In this document: positions 1 through 11,005 of the stretch, piece after piece | Layout of the letters: every line of letters starts with the position of its first letter | How positions within the stretch are numbered: the first letter of the stretch is position 1 | Assembly: GCA_025266875.1 (NCBI GenBank) | Contig: JALLLT010000030.1 | Span: 469,537 to 533,536 of the forward strand | DNA from: Fennellomyces sp. T-0311 | Taxonomy: Eukaryota; Mucoromycota; Mucoromycetes; Mucorales; Lichtheimiaceae | Direction of reading: 5' to 3' | DNA: 64,000 bases | Translations under genes and position numbers: made by a program | The notes under the pieces: model-generated | What the model was told of the DNA's origin: nothing | Seen by the model: the letters and a program-made list of their open reading frames with translations, nothing else | The model's database searches: none

Positions 1-1419
1 GCCAACACTTGTCGTTTTTTTCTTGTGACAACTGAATCGCTGTTCCTTTCCGACTCTTCTAGCCTCAATATTGCCTCTCAAGTCAAAGGCAGCTGCAGAA
101 AGCCCCTTTGGCGATCTACTTAAACTGCAGGTATAGAGCGAGCAACGTCAGTCCGCATTCCAGTGTCTCCTGTTGTATGTATCTTGTCAGTTTTATATAC
201 GGTGATATTTATGAAATATATGTAATAAGTACTTATTCGTACACATGCTGTGACTTTCTAGTTTAAGCCGAAGAATAGAGCAAATCATACTGATTTCCGT
301 CCATGTTTTCAGCTTATTGAATAACTTTTGGTGATAAGATTGGAAAGTACTTTATGCGCTTCCATCATTGCTCCTTTCTTGGAGAGAACTTGCATATTGT
401 ACTTGTGCAGATCAACAGGTTACCGTTGTAACTAGAATACTGTATGCACTAGGACACTAGCTTAAGCATTGGCGGATGAAACGGTACTTGTGGGTGGTCT
501 CATCATATCTTTCTGAGAAGTTAAAAGCAAACGATATACGTACATATAAAGAAGCTTACTTCTGTTGAAAATGTACCAAAGCCAATGACACGTTGAAGAA
601 CAACTGGTATTTGAAGATATATACTGGCGTGTCACTTGGCCTAAGGAGGAAGAGCGGCCTTTTCGATGAACTATATTGAAATTCTTGGACAATATTACTC
701 TAATGTTGATGCCGATGGATTAGGTGTAAATATCATTAGGAGGTAAGTATACAAGTTCCTATTACCCTTTATTAAGATATGTGCGGGGTTTAGGGAACAG
801 CAAGGGAAGGCTTTCGGAAGCAGTGAGTCGGACCAGTGCGTCTAAAAATATTATAGAACCAGCTGCATTGACTTCAGAAGCCAAAAGAACCGTGCAACGT
901 TGTTTATTATCCTATAATATGTGCACGTAAACATTTATATATACTCGTATAATCAACCGCATAATTGATGGGTGACTTGTGGATGTATGATCTGTCCAAA
1001 TAGCGATACATAATGCCATAATTACTCCCAACAAGGCGATACCCGACCGCGTTACACTGGTAAAAACAGTCATCTTTTGACTTTTGCTTGGTCTATGCGC
1101 CGGGATCAAACCGTGCTAGAAACTAACTTTGTGTCATTACGTCGTAGAAATACATAACGTGTTTCAAAGTAAAGCTCCTTTCAAACAATGCTGGCTGAGG
1201 TGGTAAAGGTGCGCGTGTCAATATGATCATGAGCTACAGTGATGCCGCGCCTTTATTGGTTTCCCTTCGTGCGTTCACAGTCGACCTATTTTATATGCTT
1301 TGCAATATTCAGAATGTGTCGTAAACTCCTGGAAAGGATAGATGAAGATGTGAAAACATTGTACATAGCTTATTGCTAATTTCAAAAGATATTTCAAAGG
1401 TGATATTGCTTAATTCTGA
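1..1419. other. AT-rich region without recognisable gene
   Basis: Only short reading frames occur on either strand. None has a recognisable motif, a plausible splice structure or a good composition. I see no RNA gene. It is most likely decayed repeat sequence at the edge of the repeat-rich compartment. Confidence 0.5.
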
Positions 1420-1850
1420 GGTGGATCAAATGGTACAAAGAATAAAAGAGACTTATAAAAGTATCTTTGAAGTTTCGGATATGCTTTATTGAATGGAACG
1501 CTCTATGCTTTTCGATCTTTCTGTGTATCGAATCATCAATGGCAGTTCAGATAGTGTCTCGCCTTCAAAATTGCCTGAATGAATGGAAGACGTATAGGAT
1601 CCTTTCCTTTGTTCTTATTGTGCGGATCTGAGGATGTCTTTGAAATCCGCCCTGCAGTGTAATGACCGCATTGCTATATTGGGGTCAATTCTATGTCCTG
1701 TTGAATTTATATCATTTGTTCATACGGTGTAATCCGTGTAGACAAGTTACTATATAAGTATACTTCGTGATGATGTAGAACCGACATATGTTATTCGATA
1801 GGAAATATCTTCTATTATTATCATCTGTGGTTGTTTCACCACAAGTTTTG
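1420..1850 (+). repeat. Inverted dispersed repeat, left copy
   Basis: This stretch matches the reverse complement of 48735-49175. The match runs from a shared GAGGTGGATCAAATG block, through a GCATATCCGAAAC/GTTTCGGATATGC block and a TATAGGATCC block, to a GTAATGACCGCATT block. Divergence is moderate, with scattered substitutions and small indels. On the minus strand the right copy has an open frame of about 75 codons, which is broken here. It is probably the relic of an unidentified interspersed element or gene. Confidence 0.7.
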
Positions 1851-2190
1851 TTGGAGGCATTTTGATATTGTGGAGTGGCGATGGCTTGCAATTGTGTCCA
1901 TGCGTTCAAACCCTCTCATTTTTGCTGCAGTGGGGTTATCTGTTGATGAGATCACGACGAAGCGTGGTTGCGTAGAAGTTGATGGCTGGCGATGATTCTG
2001 AATGATTCGCTCCCAAATTTTTCATTTGTCCTGATTAGCCCGTGATTGGACTCAACGATGGTGCTTCTTGGCGACAGTGCTTTAGAAGTGCGCTTGATAG
2101 TGAAGACGGATGACGAGCATCTTACATAGCTGGTTGACCACGTTCGTTTTAAACTTGTTTAAAAGAAGGTTTTGACGAGGACATTTCATA
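1851..2190. other. No recognisable feature
   Basis: Unique-looking AT-rich sequence between the inverted repeat and the first MITE-like element. No supported ORF or motif was seen. Confidence 0.4.
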
Positions 2191-2275
2191 CAGTGAACCC
2201 CCGCTTTTTTCCTACGCGAATGGAACACCCAAAAGTGCGGAAAAAGTGGGGGTGAGGAAATAACGGGGGTTACAC
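2191..2275. mobile_element. MITE-like element, CAGTGAACCCCCG family
   Basis: The left end is TA followed by CAGTGAACCCCCGCTTTTTT. The interior is rich in C/G runs and A/T tracts. The right end, GGGGGTTACAC, resembles the expected inverted terminus GGTTCACTG but is altered. Members at 2990-3155 and 49188-49363 have the same terminal design. TA flanks and a CAGTG terminus are typical of Tc1/mariner-type non-autonomous elements. Confidence 0.55.
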
Positions 2276-2989
2276 AAAGTGGTATGCGCCGGGTATTAGT
2301 AATTGTCTAAGCACGGTTCATTTCTTTATATGTGTGTATTGACTTACATGTCTATCGCTATAGCTATAAATGTATGGGTATCTATATGAATAAGGTACTG
2401 TACGTTTTTTTTTTGGATCGGAAAGAATGACGTTGTATTATATTACACTATATAGAGCACAGTAGCATATCACAAGCAATGGTGATTTGTTACTGTGTCT
2501 TATTTTTGTTCCTGCTTAATATGTCACGTAGAGTTGCCATTGTTCGCTTCAAGTATCGTTTAATACCGGTGAAAGACAAGTAATAATAAGCTACAGGATA
2601 CGGTCGACATTATCCCGGCTAAACTAATTCACAACATAGTTGCTCCCGAATGATCATTTGCATCGAGGCACGATATATGAGCCAATAAGTGCCATGGTAG
2701 GTTACTGATGCTGTCATAATGGCGGCCGATACCGTATTTTGAGGCACACTGTTAGGATTGAAGAATCAATCGCCCCACAGAGTTTACGTGGAATAACTAA
2801 TCCTATTCGAAACGGTGATTGGAATTCTCGATGATCCAGGACAAGCCCCAACAGCAGATGGCTTGCATAGCATTCGTGAAGATATATTCAGGCGCGCTCA
2901 TACGACACAGTCGTACAATATGTCTTTTTTTTATTAGATAATAAAGGGATATACACGCTCTCAAAGCATACTTTGGTCATTTGGACATA
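2276..2989. other. No recognisable feature
   Basis: About 710 bp of AT-rich sequence between two oppositely oriented MITE-like copies. No supported gene was found. Confidence 0.4.
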
Positions 2990-3155
2990 GTTTTATTCAT
3001 CCCCCGTTTTTTTTTCCTCAGAGTAAGCTGGGGACAAACAGGAAAATTTCGAGGATGGGAAAATTAACATTAAGATCGAGCGGATGACATAGCTAAACCA
3101 GGGAAAAAACCGAGGGAGAGGAAAAATCGGGGGAGAAAAAAGCGGGGGTTCACTG
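2990..3155. mobile_element. MITE-like element, CAGTGAACCCCCG family, opposite orientation
   Basis: The right end reads AAAAAAGCGGGGGTTCACTG followed by TA, which is the exact inverse of the terminus at 2191. The left end (CCCCCGTTTTTTTTTCC) lacks the CAGTG tip. It is internally related to 49188-49363. An alternative reading is that 2191-3155 is one 965 bp element; two separate copies is more economical because each has a recognisable inner end. Confidence 0.55.
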
Positions 3156-3215
3156 TACGTAACAATTACTCTCTTTATTCTTCGCTCGTCTATTATGTGG
3201 ATATTCAATTGAGTT

Positions 3216-3919
3216 ATGCTGATCTCCGTTAATTGGAGATTAAAGTGCACACCTAATGATACTTGTCACTATGCAGTCAGCCAATGGTTTGATAAAGAGT
3301 ACCAAAACTGTGACAATGCTTGTGAAGGTGACAATGAAGGTAACTTTGTTTGTCCATGCCGTGTTGTTTGCTTCCGTTTTTCGACGATGACAACTCGCTA
3401 CCAGTATCCCCAAGAAGATGTACAGTATAAACTTGGAGATTATAATGATGAAAGTGTGGTTCCTCATTGAAAATTTTCTAGTAATGGCTGATGATGACAA
3501 GAAACAAAGATTGCGTTACATTGAATCAAGTGGTTTGATCCTTGTTACTCCCACACCAGCGTAGATGGTGGTACTTGGCCTTGATAATGATCGATTACTT
3601 GAAACTGCTATATTAGCAATGACTTCGCACGTTTTCCTATGGTAGCCTCCAATAGCCGAAAGATGAGCAATCATTGTAGACTGTTATGGCAAAAATCGCA
3701 ATTAGTCCCGTGCTGAAGCAAACATGTGGGATAGACTACCCTTTCCGAGTAAGTCAAGGCACCAATACCTTGATGCAGAGATATATATATTCTAAGTCGA
3801 TGCGGACACTTCTCACAGTCAAGTCTATTAAACAGATGTATCTTAAGCTCCTTTCCAAGCATCAATGTATTGTGGAACCTTTTCAATCATATTTGTGGAT
3901 GTGGCATACTAAAACGTAG
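3216..3919 (+). pseudogene. Possible decayed coding region, unknown
   Basis: Three consecutive plus-strand fragments read like protein. The first (3216-3470) is cysteine-rich with C-x4-C and CPC motifs. The second (about 3483-3564) is short and acidic/basic. The third (3686-3919) lies in another frame. Stops and frame changes separate them, and no clear intron joins them. I recognise no family. It may be a relic of a mobile element gene, or chance open frames. Confidence 0.2.
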
Positions 3920-4961
3920 TACGTTTGCGCGCTACATTAACTCGGATATTGATAGGAGCAGCACGGTGACGTGTTTGTCATACGCGTAGAAAGTAGTACT
4001 TGTTGATTGTCCGGTTCGTTACTATTCTCATTTACACTTCTTGACAAGATACCACGTTACCACAGTTTATAAAATAAAGTTTTGTCAGTGACATTATCCT
4101 TTTAGTATACCCTCTCTACGATATGGAAAAATCAGATTGGTTGCATATTACGTTCTGCATGATCAAGTTCAACAGGTTTGCGCCACACGCTTGTCTCTTC
4201 CATCGAACATGTCTCATTACCGTACCTGCCGCGTCCTCTGATTCCAAAACAGAATACTATTTCATCCCGTTGTGTGGCATTCAATAGGTTACCTTTGCTC
4301 AATTAAGCCAACAACGTATCCTATCTAATTGTGCTTTCTTTCTTCAGCAAAGAACTGAAAAGTACCAAGTTCGGGATATTGGAAGAGGCAGGAGCATAGC
4401 TGCAATCAGCCAAAACGGCTGCCAGAATATGTACTAACACGTTTGCGCACATAGATCCACGAATCCTCCACCCGCGAGCTGATTCTGTTCACTATGTCAA
4501 ACTCCCCCACCGGTTTGGCACGTGGCATAAGACATATAAACCCACATTCTTCGAAGAGAAAAAAGAAATTCTGATGGCTGATGTAAAGATGCTAGTAGCT
4601 TTTCTCGTTTGCATATAAAGCTGTCACTTTTTCAACAATTTTCGTGGTTGCACATGGCAAAAGGCAGGTATTAAATTTCCGTAAACCTGCTTGTAAACAA
4701 TCCGGTGACAGTTGCTTTGCCGATACCGATCTCCAAGGAAGGCTCTGCCAATCTATTGATCATACAATATGTGACCGACGGAAAGCGTCAGGATATGGAA
4801 GGCATAAAAGTCAAGCATCCGAGAAGGAGACCAAGACCAAACTGCTGCAATTTGCATGCTTGTATGTACACAAATACAATTGTTTGCCACTTCATACCAA
4901 AGAATACAGCTGTTTGCTTTCCTTTGCGCAAAAATGTGTGGGCTGAGTCAGGTCAAAAGGG
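3920..4961. other. No recognisable gene
   Basis: About 1 kb before the dispersed repeat. There are overlapping plus-strand frames at 4644-5052 without recognisable motifs. They probably arise by chance. Confidence 0.35.
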
Positions 4962-4976
4962 TATCTGTGTAGAGCT

Positions 4977-5199
4977 TACGTACCTTTATCAACTTGGTGT
5001 CTATACCCATCTCCACCAACAAACCGTTTACAGCATCTTTATGCCCGAATGACGCATGCCGTAAAAGTACGGTCTTGTGTGGTGTAGTCTTTGTTTGACA
5101 CATGCTTGGACATAAGAGCATCCAATGAGGTGGAGCTGGATCAACTTGCTGAACGCGCGAAGCCGCTTTGATAATGACAACCTCACTCATATTGCTCAA
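4977..5199 (-). pseudogene. Ankyrin-repeat-like fragment (copy A)
   Basis: The minus-strand frame contains HKTVLLRHASFGHKDAVNGL followed by LVEMGID, the pattern of one ankyrin repeat (GH, LL and G-D positions). A GTACGTAAG donor-like site follows. The homologous frame in copy B extends further N-terminally, whereas here a frameshift and stop interrupt it. Ankyrin repeats mediate protein-protein contacts; no specific role can be inferred. It is part of the decayed coding content of repeat A. Confidence 0.4.
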
Positions 5200-5427
5200 T
5201 TACGAACGTTCGTCATCGTCCGGTGGATCACGTTCTTCTCTTCCCAGCGCTGAGATCGAAAAAAAGGGGATACCAAGCCATAGCCCTCACGCAGATTGTG
5301 CCAGTCCGCTAGTAGTACGCTGATCTATGTAACCCAAACATAAACAGGTGCCAGCAAATCACAAGAAGAGGTCTTCGGGCATGCAGCGGTCTCCATGGAG
5401 ACATCCAAACACCACTCAAAGTATCAG

Positions 5428-5667
5428 TCATGCTCTACTACATTGATTAGTGTGGCAACGGCGCCGAGGCACAGTGAAACTGGGCGTTTTGCTTGAGTCT
5501 GATTGCTCTGTCGTCTGGTCCAGAGCTCTTTTTTTGAGGGAGGATAAGGGTGACCCGCGCTCCGTGCTATGTATAACCTGTTCCAACGTCATTCTCGGCG
5601 CAGGATACGCCGGTGTTTGCTGTTCCAGTATTGATGCTGGATATGAAATCGGCGTGCCAATGAACAA
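5428..5667 (-). pseudogene. Low-complexity reading frame upstream of the ankyrin fragment
   Basis: A 79-codon minus-strand frame, polar and proline/serine-rich, lies just upstream of the ankyrin-like fragment. The equivalent frame in copy B is broken by an extra base in a C/A tract. It could be a disordered N-terminal exon of the same gene. The opposite strand (5450-5734) is also open, so the coding strand is uncertain. Confidence 0.2.
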
Positions 5668-6879
5668 TCGTGCATGTCTTCATCAAACCATCAAAACGAA
5701 CAAAGATTCATGTCATATGGTTTGGCACGAGTAGCTGACATTTTGTTACCGGGCGCGATCAAACATGGAGAACGCCAGAGAAAGTCGCTTTAACCAGGCC
5801 TTCCAGTGTGCTCATTACGAGCGAGCTTCACATAGTAAACGAGGTCTCACTCGAAAAGCATCGTAAACCGAAGCCACGATTGGATCAAACGTATTTCCTG
5901 GATTCGCTTGTCATGACCACGAGCAAAAGAAACAGTCGACACACAGAAAGACGACTTGATTGGGCAGGGCTGGAACGGACACGGATTGTACTTTATTAGG
6001 ATAAAATCGCACCAATGTAAGCAGTAAGTGGCAAAAACAACGTGTCGATCAAGCAGTAAGCGCGCAGATCATGTGGGAAAAAAGCAATGACTTCATTGAA
6101 TCGAGACCCTGAGTGACCGTCACCAACAGGAACGGGTCACTTGAACAACAGGCCAATTTAAAGGCCTTCTTCAGGAAACCATTAAGTTTTTTTTCGTTCT
6201 CTTGTTTGATTGGATAGGTGGGCCACCAGTCCCATAATCCCCCGAAGCAGCTTCTTCCACAAGGAAGGCTACAGTCCCCAGAAGAGCAGCAAGCCTCCAA
6301 GGAGGTTGATCAAGTCTCCAAAGAGAACAGGCCGTCCAAAGGAAGACCAGCAGCCACCAAAGCAGCTTCGGTATTTTTGGATTTGAACAGTAATGAAGCA
6401 CAACCAAACAAAGAGCAAGGGGAAGTTTATCCCTTCATCTGTCTGTGCCATCTCGCTACTGCAAACCCTGGTGGTTTCCCTCGAGCATAACTTTCTCTTG
6501 GGATTATTGTGAAAAGAAAGAAAAAAGCTGCCGATTCTGACCTCCTTTTATATCTTTTTGAAAGCGAGCAGTCCCCCTTTTTTTCACATGTAGCAACAGT
6601 CACCCAGGCTATGACGTTTTACAGCCTCAGCAACAGGCCATGACCCACAGCAAACGGTGTGCAAGAGGAATAAGATACTGTATGGCTTGAGAAGTAGCTT
6701 TTTTTGTTGCTGGCCTTCGTTGCTGATCTACACTATTGCCATACCGACAAGTCCGCTTGACGACACACAGTGCACAGACCTCTCTTTGTCCACGCCGGCT
6801 GAACCGATTATCCCTGCATTAAATGCGATTTGTGGGTTTGGTCCCATTTCAGGAAGTGCGACGACGAATAACGCAAAAC

Positions 6880-7250
6880 CTACCGATCAGGTTTCAAAAT
6901 GGACACTTTTACTATCGGAAAACCGTCTTTTCCGCATTGAATGACCCCAAAAGCAGGCAAATCGATTTTTTCATATAGATAGCCGTTTTTTTGGGCAGTG
7001 GGCCATTGCTGCTGTGCATGGTGGGGGACGAATTTGATTCTAAAGGGGCGTGTACTTCTTCTACGACACCGTTTTCCCAACAAGCAACTTTGATCTCGAT
7101 CGCCATGCATTCATTACGACAACAATGTTCGCCATCGAGAGATTTTGGTCAGAGAGTGCCGACGTTATAGCCAAATCTTTTTTAAATCGTGCTGAGGAGC
7201 TGCTGCGTATTCCTCGGCTCCTTTTTTTGTCAGTTCTGCGTCACCATTGA
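6880..7250 (-). pseudogene. Conserved reading frame MAIEIKV..., unknown family (copy A)
   Basis: The minus-strand frame starting at ATG 7106 begins MAIEIKVACWENGVVEEVHA. It is conserved in copy B (46373-46813), where the frame is longer. Copy A differs from copy B by an indel near 6940 that changes the downstream frame, so at least one copy is broken. I do not recognise the family. Conservation of the start region in two diverged copies suggests a once-real protein. Confidence 0.3.
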
Positions 7251-7369
7251 CTTGCACTTCCTGTTAACAGTGGGCTCTCACGATCAATTACATAAGCAAA
7301 TTTGCACCATAGAAAAAATAAATTCAAGATATATTCATAGCATATTAAGATTTTTACGTATTTTTTTTT

Positions 7370-7460
7370 GGATTATTTTGAATATATTTTGAATATCGTG
7401 TTCGAATATTTCTTAATATATTTTGAATATGTAAAAAGAAACGAATATTTTTCAAACATA
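7370..7460. repeat. Subterminal GAATAT repeat cluster (left end of 2.66 kb element)
   Basis: Several spaced copies of TTGAATAT / AATATATTTTGAATAT occur just inside the left inverted repeat. A matching cluster lies at 9838-9925 near the right end. Subterminal motif arrays of this kind bind transposase in several cut-and-paste families; that role here is inferred. Confidence 0.6.
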
Positions 7461-7583
7461 TTAATACGGTTGCGCATATGCTTTAAATCCTTATGGTGCG
7501 CAATAACTGTTTATTACTAATTCTTATAGTACTATCGTATTGCTACATATACTACTATTGCTAGACACATCACTTACCTCCAT

Positions 7584-9391
7584 TTATCCCATCATATCGT
7601 GTTTTGAACCCTTCATTCCGACGCCTTTGTATACCTGCGCTTCTTTACAGTTTTTTCCTTTGAGCGTGGTTTCTTCATCCGCATCCTTTGTAACTTTCTT
7701 GGGCGGTCTACCACGTCGTTTTTTGGGGTGAGTAATCGTTGTTTGTGTTCTTAATAACTTGGGACTTTTTTGGCTTCCCAGTTTCTTGGATCCTAAAATT
7801 TTGAAGTCAATGTTTAAATTTCTTACCTCCATCTAAACTTGTGTCATCGTTCATTTCAATCGCCCCAATACCTTGACTATAGTTTTGCGCCTCAGTGATA
7901 GAAGCTGACTTCGCTGAAGTGAAATAAATATCAGTACTACGCGTCTTAAAAAGATAGTATATGTCAACGTTTTAGAATGACTTATGTTTATGGACCACCC
8001 TTGTACTGCTGCTTGCTTCAGATGGTGTGGCTCGCTGGTGTGGTATACTCGTGGCAGCTGACTTTTGCTTGTTACCCTTGACCGGCGACTCCTGTTGTAT
8101 ACCTTTGCCTGTTTTCTGCCGTCGATCTCGCGACTGTAGCCTTTTTGTGACTTTTTGATAGTTCTTGTGTGTTAGATTCAGGTTCCCTTCCATCGCGTTC
8201 ACTAGAGAGTTTAGTGTCCAAGGTAGGTAGCTTTTTAAGGTTGCCCTCAACTAACTCCGGAAGATGATCATCACAAAGTAAATCATCTACTTCAAGCAGA
8301 CCAGGGGTTCGTAAAGTTCGTCCATCTCCGTGCAGACGCACACTATCGTCGTCGTCGTCGTCGCAAGAAATACTGTCACTATCGCCGTCACTACTGGAGT
8401 CGCCGTTCTGAAAATCCCTTAGCTCATCGTCTTCATCATCACTTGACATCTCCTTAGAAACATAACTTGATGAACGCGACTGAGGGTTTGCATAAGTGTC
8501 ACTGGAACTATAATATTGTTTTTCAATCAAAAAGGTCAAAAAGTGGACAGATAATACCTTTCAGCGGGGGTTGCTCTGGTGTTGGAAGGAGCTTCGGTAG
8601 TACTAGTGGTAAAGTTGTATTAATAGTAACTCATGGATGTACGACAACCTACACACACCGATTGCCAGCCATCGCACCTGGGGCTAAAGCAAACAGTAGA
8701 AAAGGTGTTAGTTTTGATAATTAGTGTGTTGCCGTGCTTACTTTATACCCCAGAATGCTTTACGCATCATCAGCATCGCGCCCCAGCTTTCAATGCACGC
8801 AACAAGAGGGTACTCCTTACCAACCAGTTTTTCATACATTCCTTCGGCTTCCAGCCGTACTTGTTTTGAAAGATGCTCCCAAGTATTTGATGGACTCAAA
8901 TTGTGATGCGCCCGAATATCAAGAACAAGATCTGCTGTATACATGAGTGCATTACCTTTAAAAGTTGCGTAATACCGATCATGGTAAGGGATATTATGCT
9001 TCCTTAAGATGTCTTCGCATAGGTACTCGTATTGAGACCAGCGAAATTGGAGCGATGTTCCTTCTCGGACGAGTGGTTGCCTAACATCGCGAGGGATCTC
9101 TACATCTGCGAAAGGATTTTGCGTAGGAGAACATTGTGGGTAAGATGGAAGCGGTCCTTGCGTGGTTGTAGTTGTGGTCAACACATTAGCAAATTGTAAC
9201 GCGAAACCTGAACCCTTGTCCTTGAGCTTACTCGTACCTGTTTTTACTTCCTCCAGATTGGTTGACACGGCTAGTTCCAAGCGGATGAGTCGCTGATCAA
9301 TCGCAGCAAATCCGTCGGTAACGCACTTCTTGAATTCGCCAATGGTTTGGAGAAACGTTGATAAAAGCCTTGTCGTTGTGTCGTCAGCCAT
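7584..9391 (-). CDS. Transposon accessory protein with AT-hook, spliced
   Basis: This multi-exon gene is the only one in the 2.66 kb element. Exon 1 (ATG 9389-9391) encodes about 215 residues: a helical N-terminus likely to form a coiled coil, a Thr/Pro linker near residues 70-90, and a Trp/Tyr-rich helical domain. A donor near 8745 and an acceptor near 8662 lead to a short Cys-rich piece (KCDGWQSVCVGCRT). An exon from about 8514 carries a poly-Asp/Ser acidic stretch, and the frame then becomes Lys-rich (about 7980-8160). The last exon is 7584-7792, preceded by a 34 nt intron (7793-7826), and carries the AT-hook KKRRGRPPKK. Middle junctions are not fully resolved. The family is unknown to me. 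DNA binding through the AT-hook is inferred; it may assist transposition. Confidence 0.5.
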
Positions 9392-9837
9392 CGGTTTGAA
9401 TGTTGGAGCAGAAAAAGTACAAAAAATAACTGCTGCGCGAATTTGTTTCTGGTAGTGACAGACGACGACGGAAATTTAGGAATAGGCAGTAGGATGTTTA
9501 AGGAAGGTGTTACCTACGGAGGAACGGGCCGAGAATCTATTGTCAGAATGAATATCTGAGTAGACACAGGTGATCCGGGCAAGAGAGGGCTTACGAAAGA
9601 GCAGCGACAATATATTGGCGAAAAGCTCCTGGCATTTGCAGAATTACAGAGCTAACGAGAGTCAACGGACCTTGGCCGTACAAGACAGGTAGTAGCCCCA
9701 AGCGACACGTAGTAGTTGCGGCTAACGACTTAATTGGATTTGCAGGACGCGCAAAAGGTATAGGCACCACGGAATATTTCAACTGTTCGCATCAGTAGCA
9801 TAACAGCTGTTTTGAAATGCCTCCGACATATATATAT

Positions 9838-9925
9838 CGCGAATATTTTCTAAATATCTGAATATCTGCTTAATATATTTTGAATATTTGTGAATACATG
9901 AATTTTCTGAAAATATAATTTAAAA
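9838..9925. repeat. Subterminal GAATAT repeat cluster (right end of 2.66 kb element)
   Basis: This is the counterpart of the left cluster. It contains GCGAATATTTTC, CTGAATATCTGC and TATATTTTGAATATTTG in close succession before the right inverted repeat. Confidence 0.6.
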
Positions 9926-10726
9926 ACTTGAATATATCCTGAATTTATTTTTTCCATGGTGAAACCTAACCAACCCTTCAGTCAGGCAGTGTTGCTATCG
10001 TAACATAGCCTGTCAGAATGTTGGTAGGCAACGTACGTGGATCTGTAACCTTCTGGCTGGTTGACTTTGGTTCCTTCCATCCGCAACCACTCTTCACATC
10101 GTGCGCGTTCATGGCTTGGAGCAACTAGAGCAACTTCACTTTTTTTTTGGCTTACACAGAGCGAATGTCGCACAAAAGTGAAACGTTCGCTGTCTCCTTG
10201 TCTCGCCGTGGGTATGCTGAGAATAATTCGACACCCAGTAAAATAGTACCACAGCCGCCTTCCAACTGTTCTCTTCGTCTCAATGTCACACCATTGAACG
10301 CCGTTTGCCCATTACTCCACCATTCAAGGGGGATAAGTCAACTGGGCTTGTGATCACCAAGGAATGATCTGACGCAAGTGATTCCACTAGCCGTCGTCTA
10401 CCACATTACCCGACGCTTATACTCAATTCTGTGTTGGATGTAAAACGTTACGCTGTTCCGGTCGACGATAGGTTTGACGCCTTTCACACTGGTCAATCAA
10501 CGCAAGTACGGGGAATACTCGGTTTATCATAGTCATTTTTTTACGATGCTTGTCAAACTTCCATCATATTAGTTGCCACCCTTAAATATCAAAAAGCCAG
10601 TGCAAGCAGACAGTATTCTCGCTTTACATCGCTCTGAACCATCGGCAACGCTTCGCTACGCCAACACTAAGAGGGACACACCTTTTCATTTCACCATCCA
10701 CTTCCTCAGCTTCATTTTTTCCCGCC

Positions 10727-11005
10727 ATGGCTAAGCATTGTTTTCTTTGCATTGTACGGGCCATGGTAACGTGTTTTAAAAGTTTCATGTACTGGGGTAG
10801 AACATTATGCTTTGAGTGGCGATGCCGATTGGAAGACTATTCATTGTTGCGGGGGAGACCCACACTTGAACCAACGTCCGGTGAAGAAGGCGCTCACACC
10901 TGCATTTGGCAAAATCAAACAGTTCATCCCGGCTTGTCCAGAGCGAAACTTTACTTTTGCTTCACGATGGAAGTCTTAACAAAACGCAACTTTCCTGCAT
11001 TGTGA
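10727..11005 (+). CDS. Short ORF with good start context at the end of repeat A
   Basis: The frame opens at CCGCCATGGCT, a strong eukaryotic start context, and runs 92 codons. In copy B the same start is kept (47514) but a one-base difference shifts the frame within ten codons. A GTAACG/GTAACT donor-like site follows shortly downstream, so this could be the 5' exon of a truncated gene. No family is recognised. It is probably a relic. Confidence 0.2.
   Translation: MAKHCFLCIVRAMVTCFKSFMYWGRTLCFEWRCRLEDYSLLRGRPTLEPTSGEEGAHTCIWQNQTVHPGLSRAKLYFCFTMEVLTKRNFPAL

Larger units (their letters stand above)
7305..9961. mobile_element. 2.66 kb non-autonomous TIR DNA transposon inserted in repeat A
   Basis: The ends are inverted repeats of about 32 bp differing at two positions; the outer 20 bases read CACCATRGAAAAAATAAATT. 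Copy B of the repeat is the uninserted site (near 46793, GCAACCCTGACC). The flanks AAATTTG (7298-7304) and AAACCTA (9962-9968) each align with the same empty-site bases AACCCTG, so a diverged target duplication of about 7 bp is likely; most differences are C-to-T or G-to-A. Both ends carry subterminal clusters of GAATAT/AATATATTTTGAATA motifs (about 7370-7460 and 9838-9925). It carries one spliced minus-strand gene and no transposase. Confidence 0.85.

Noticed and set aside
2191..3155. Single 965-bp transposon
   Set aside because: Possible from the outer ends, but both halves have recognisable inner ends and the third family member is 176 bp; kept as two elements.
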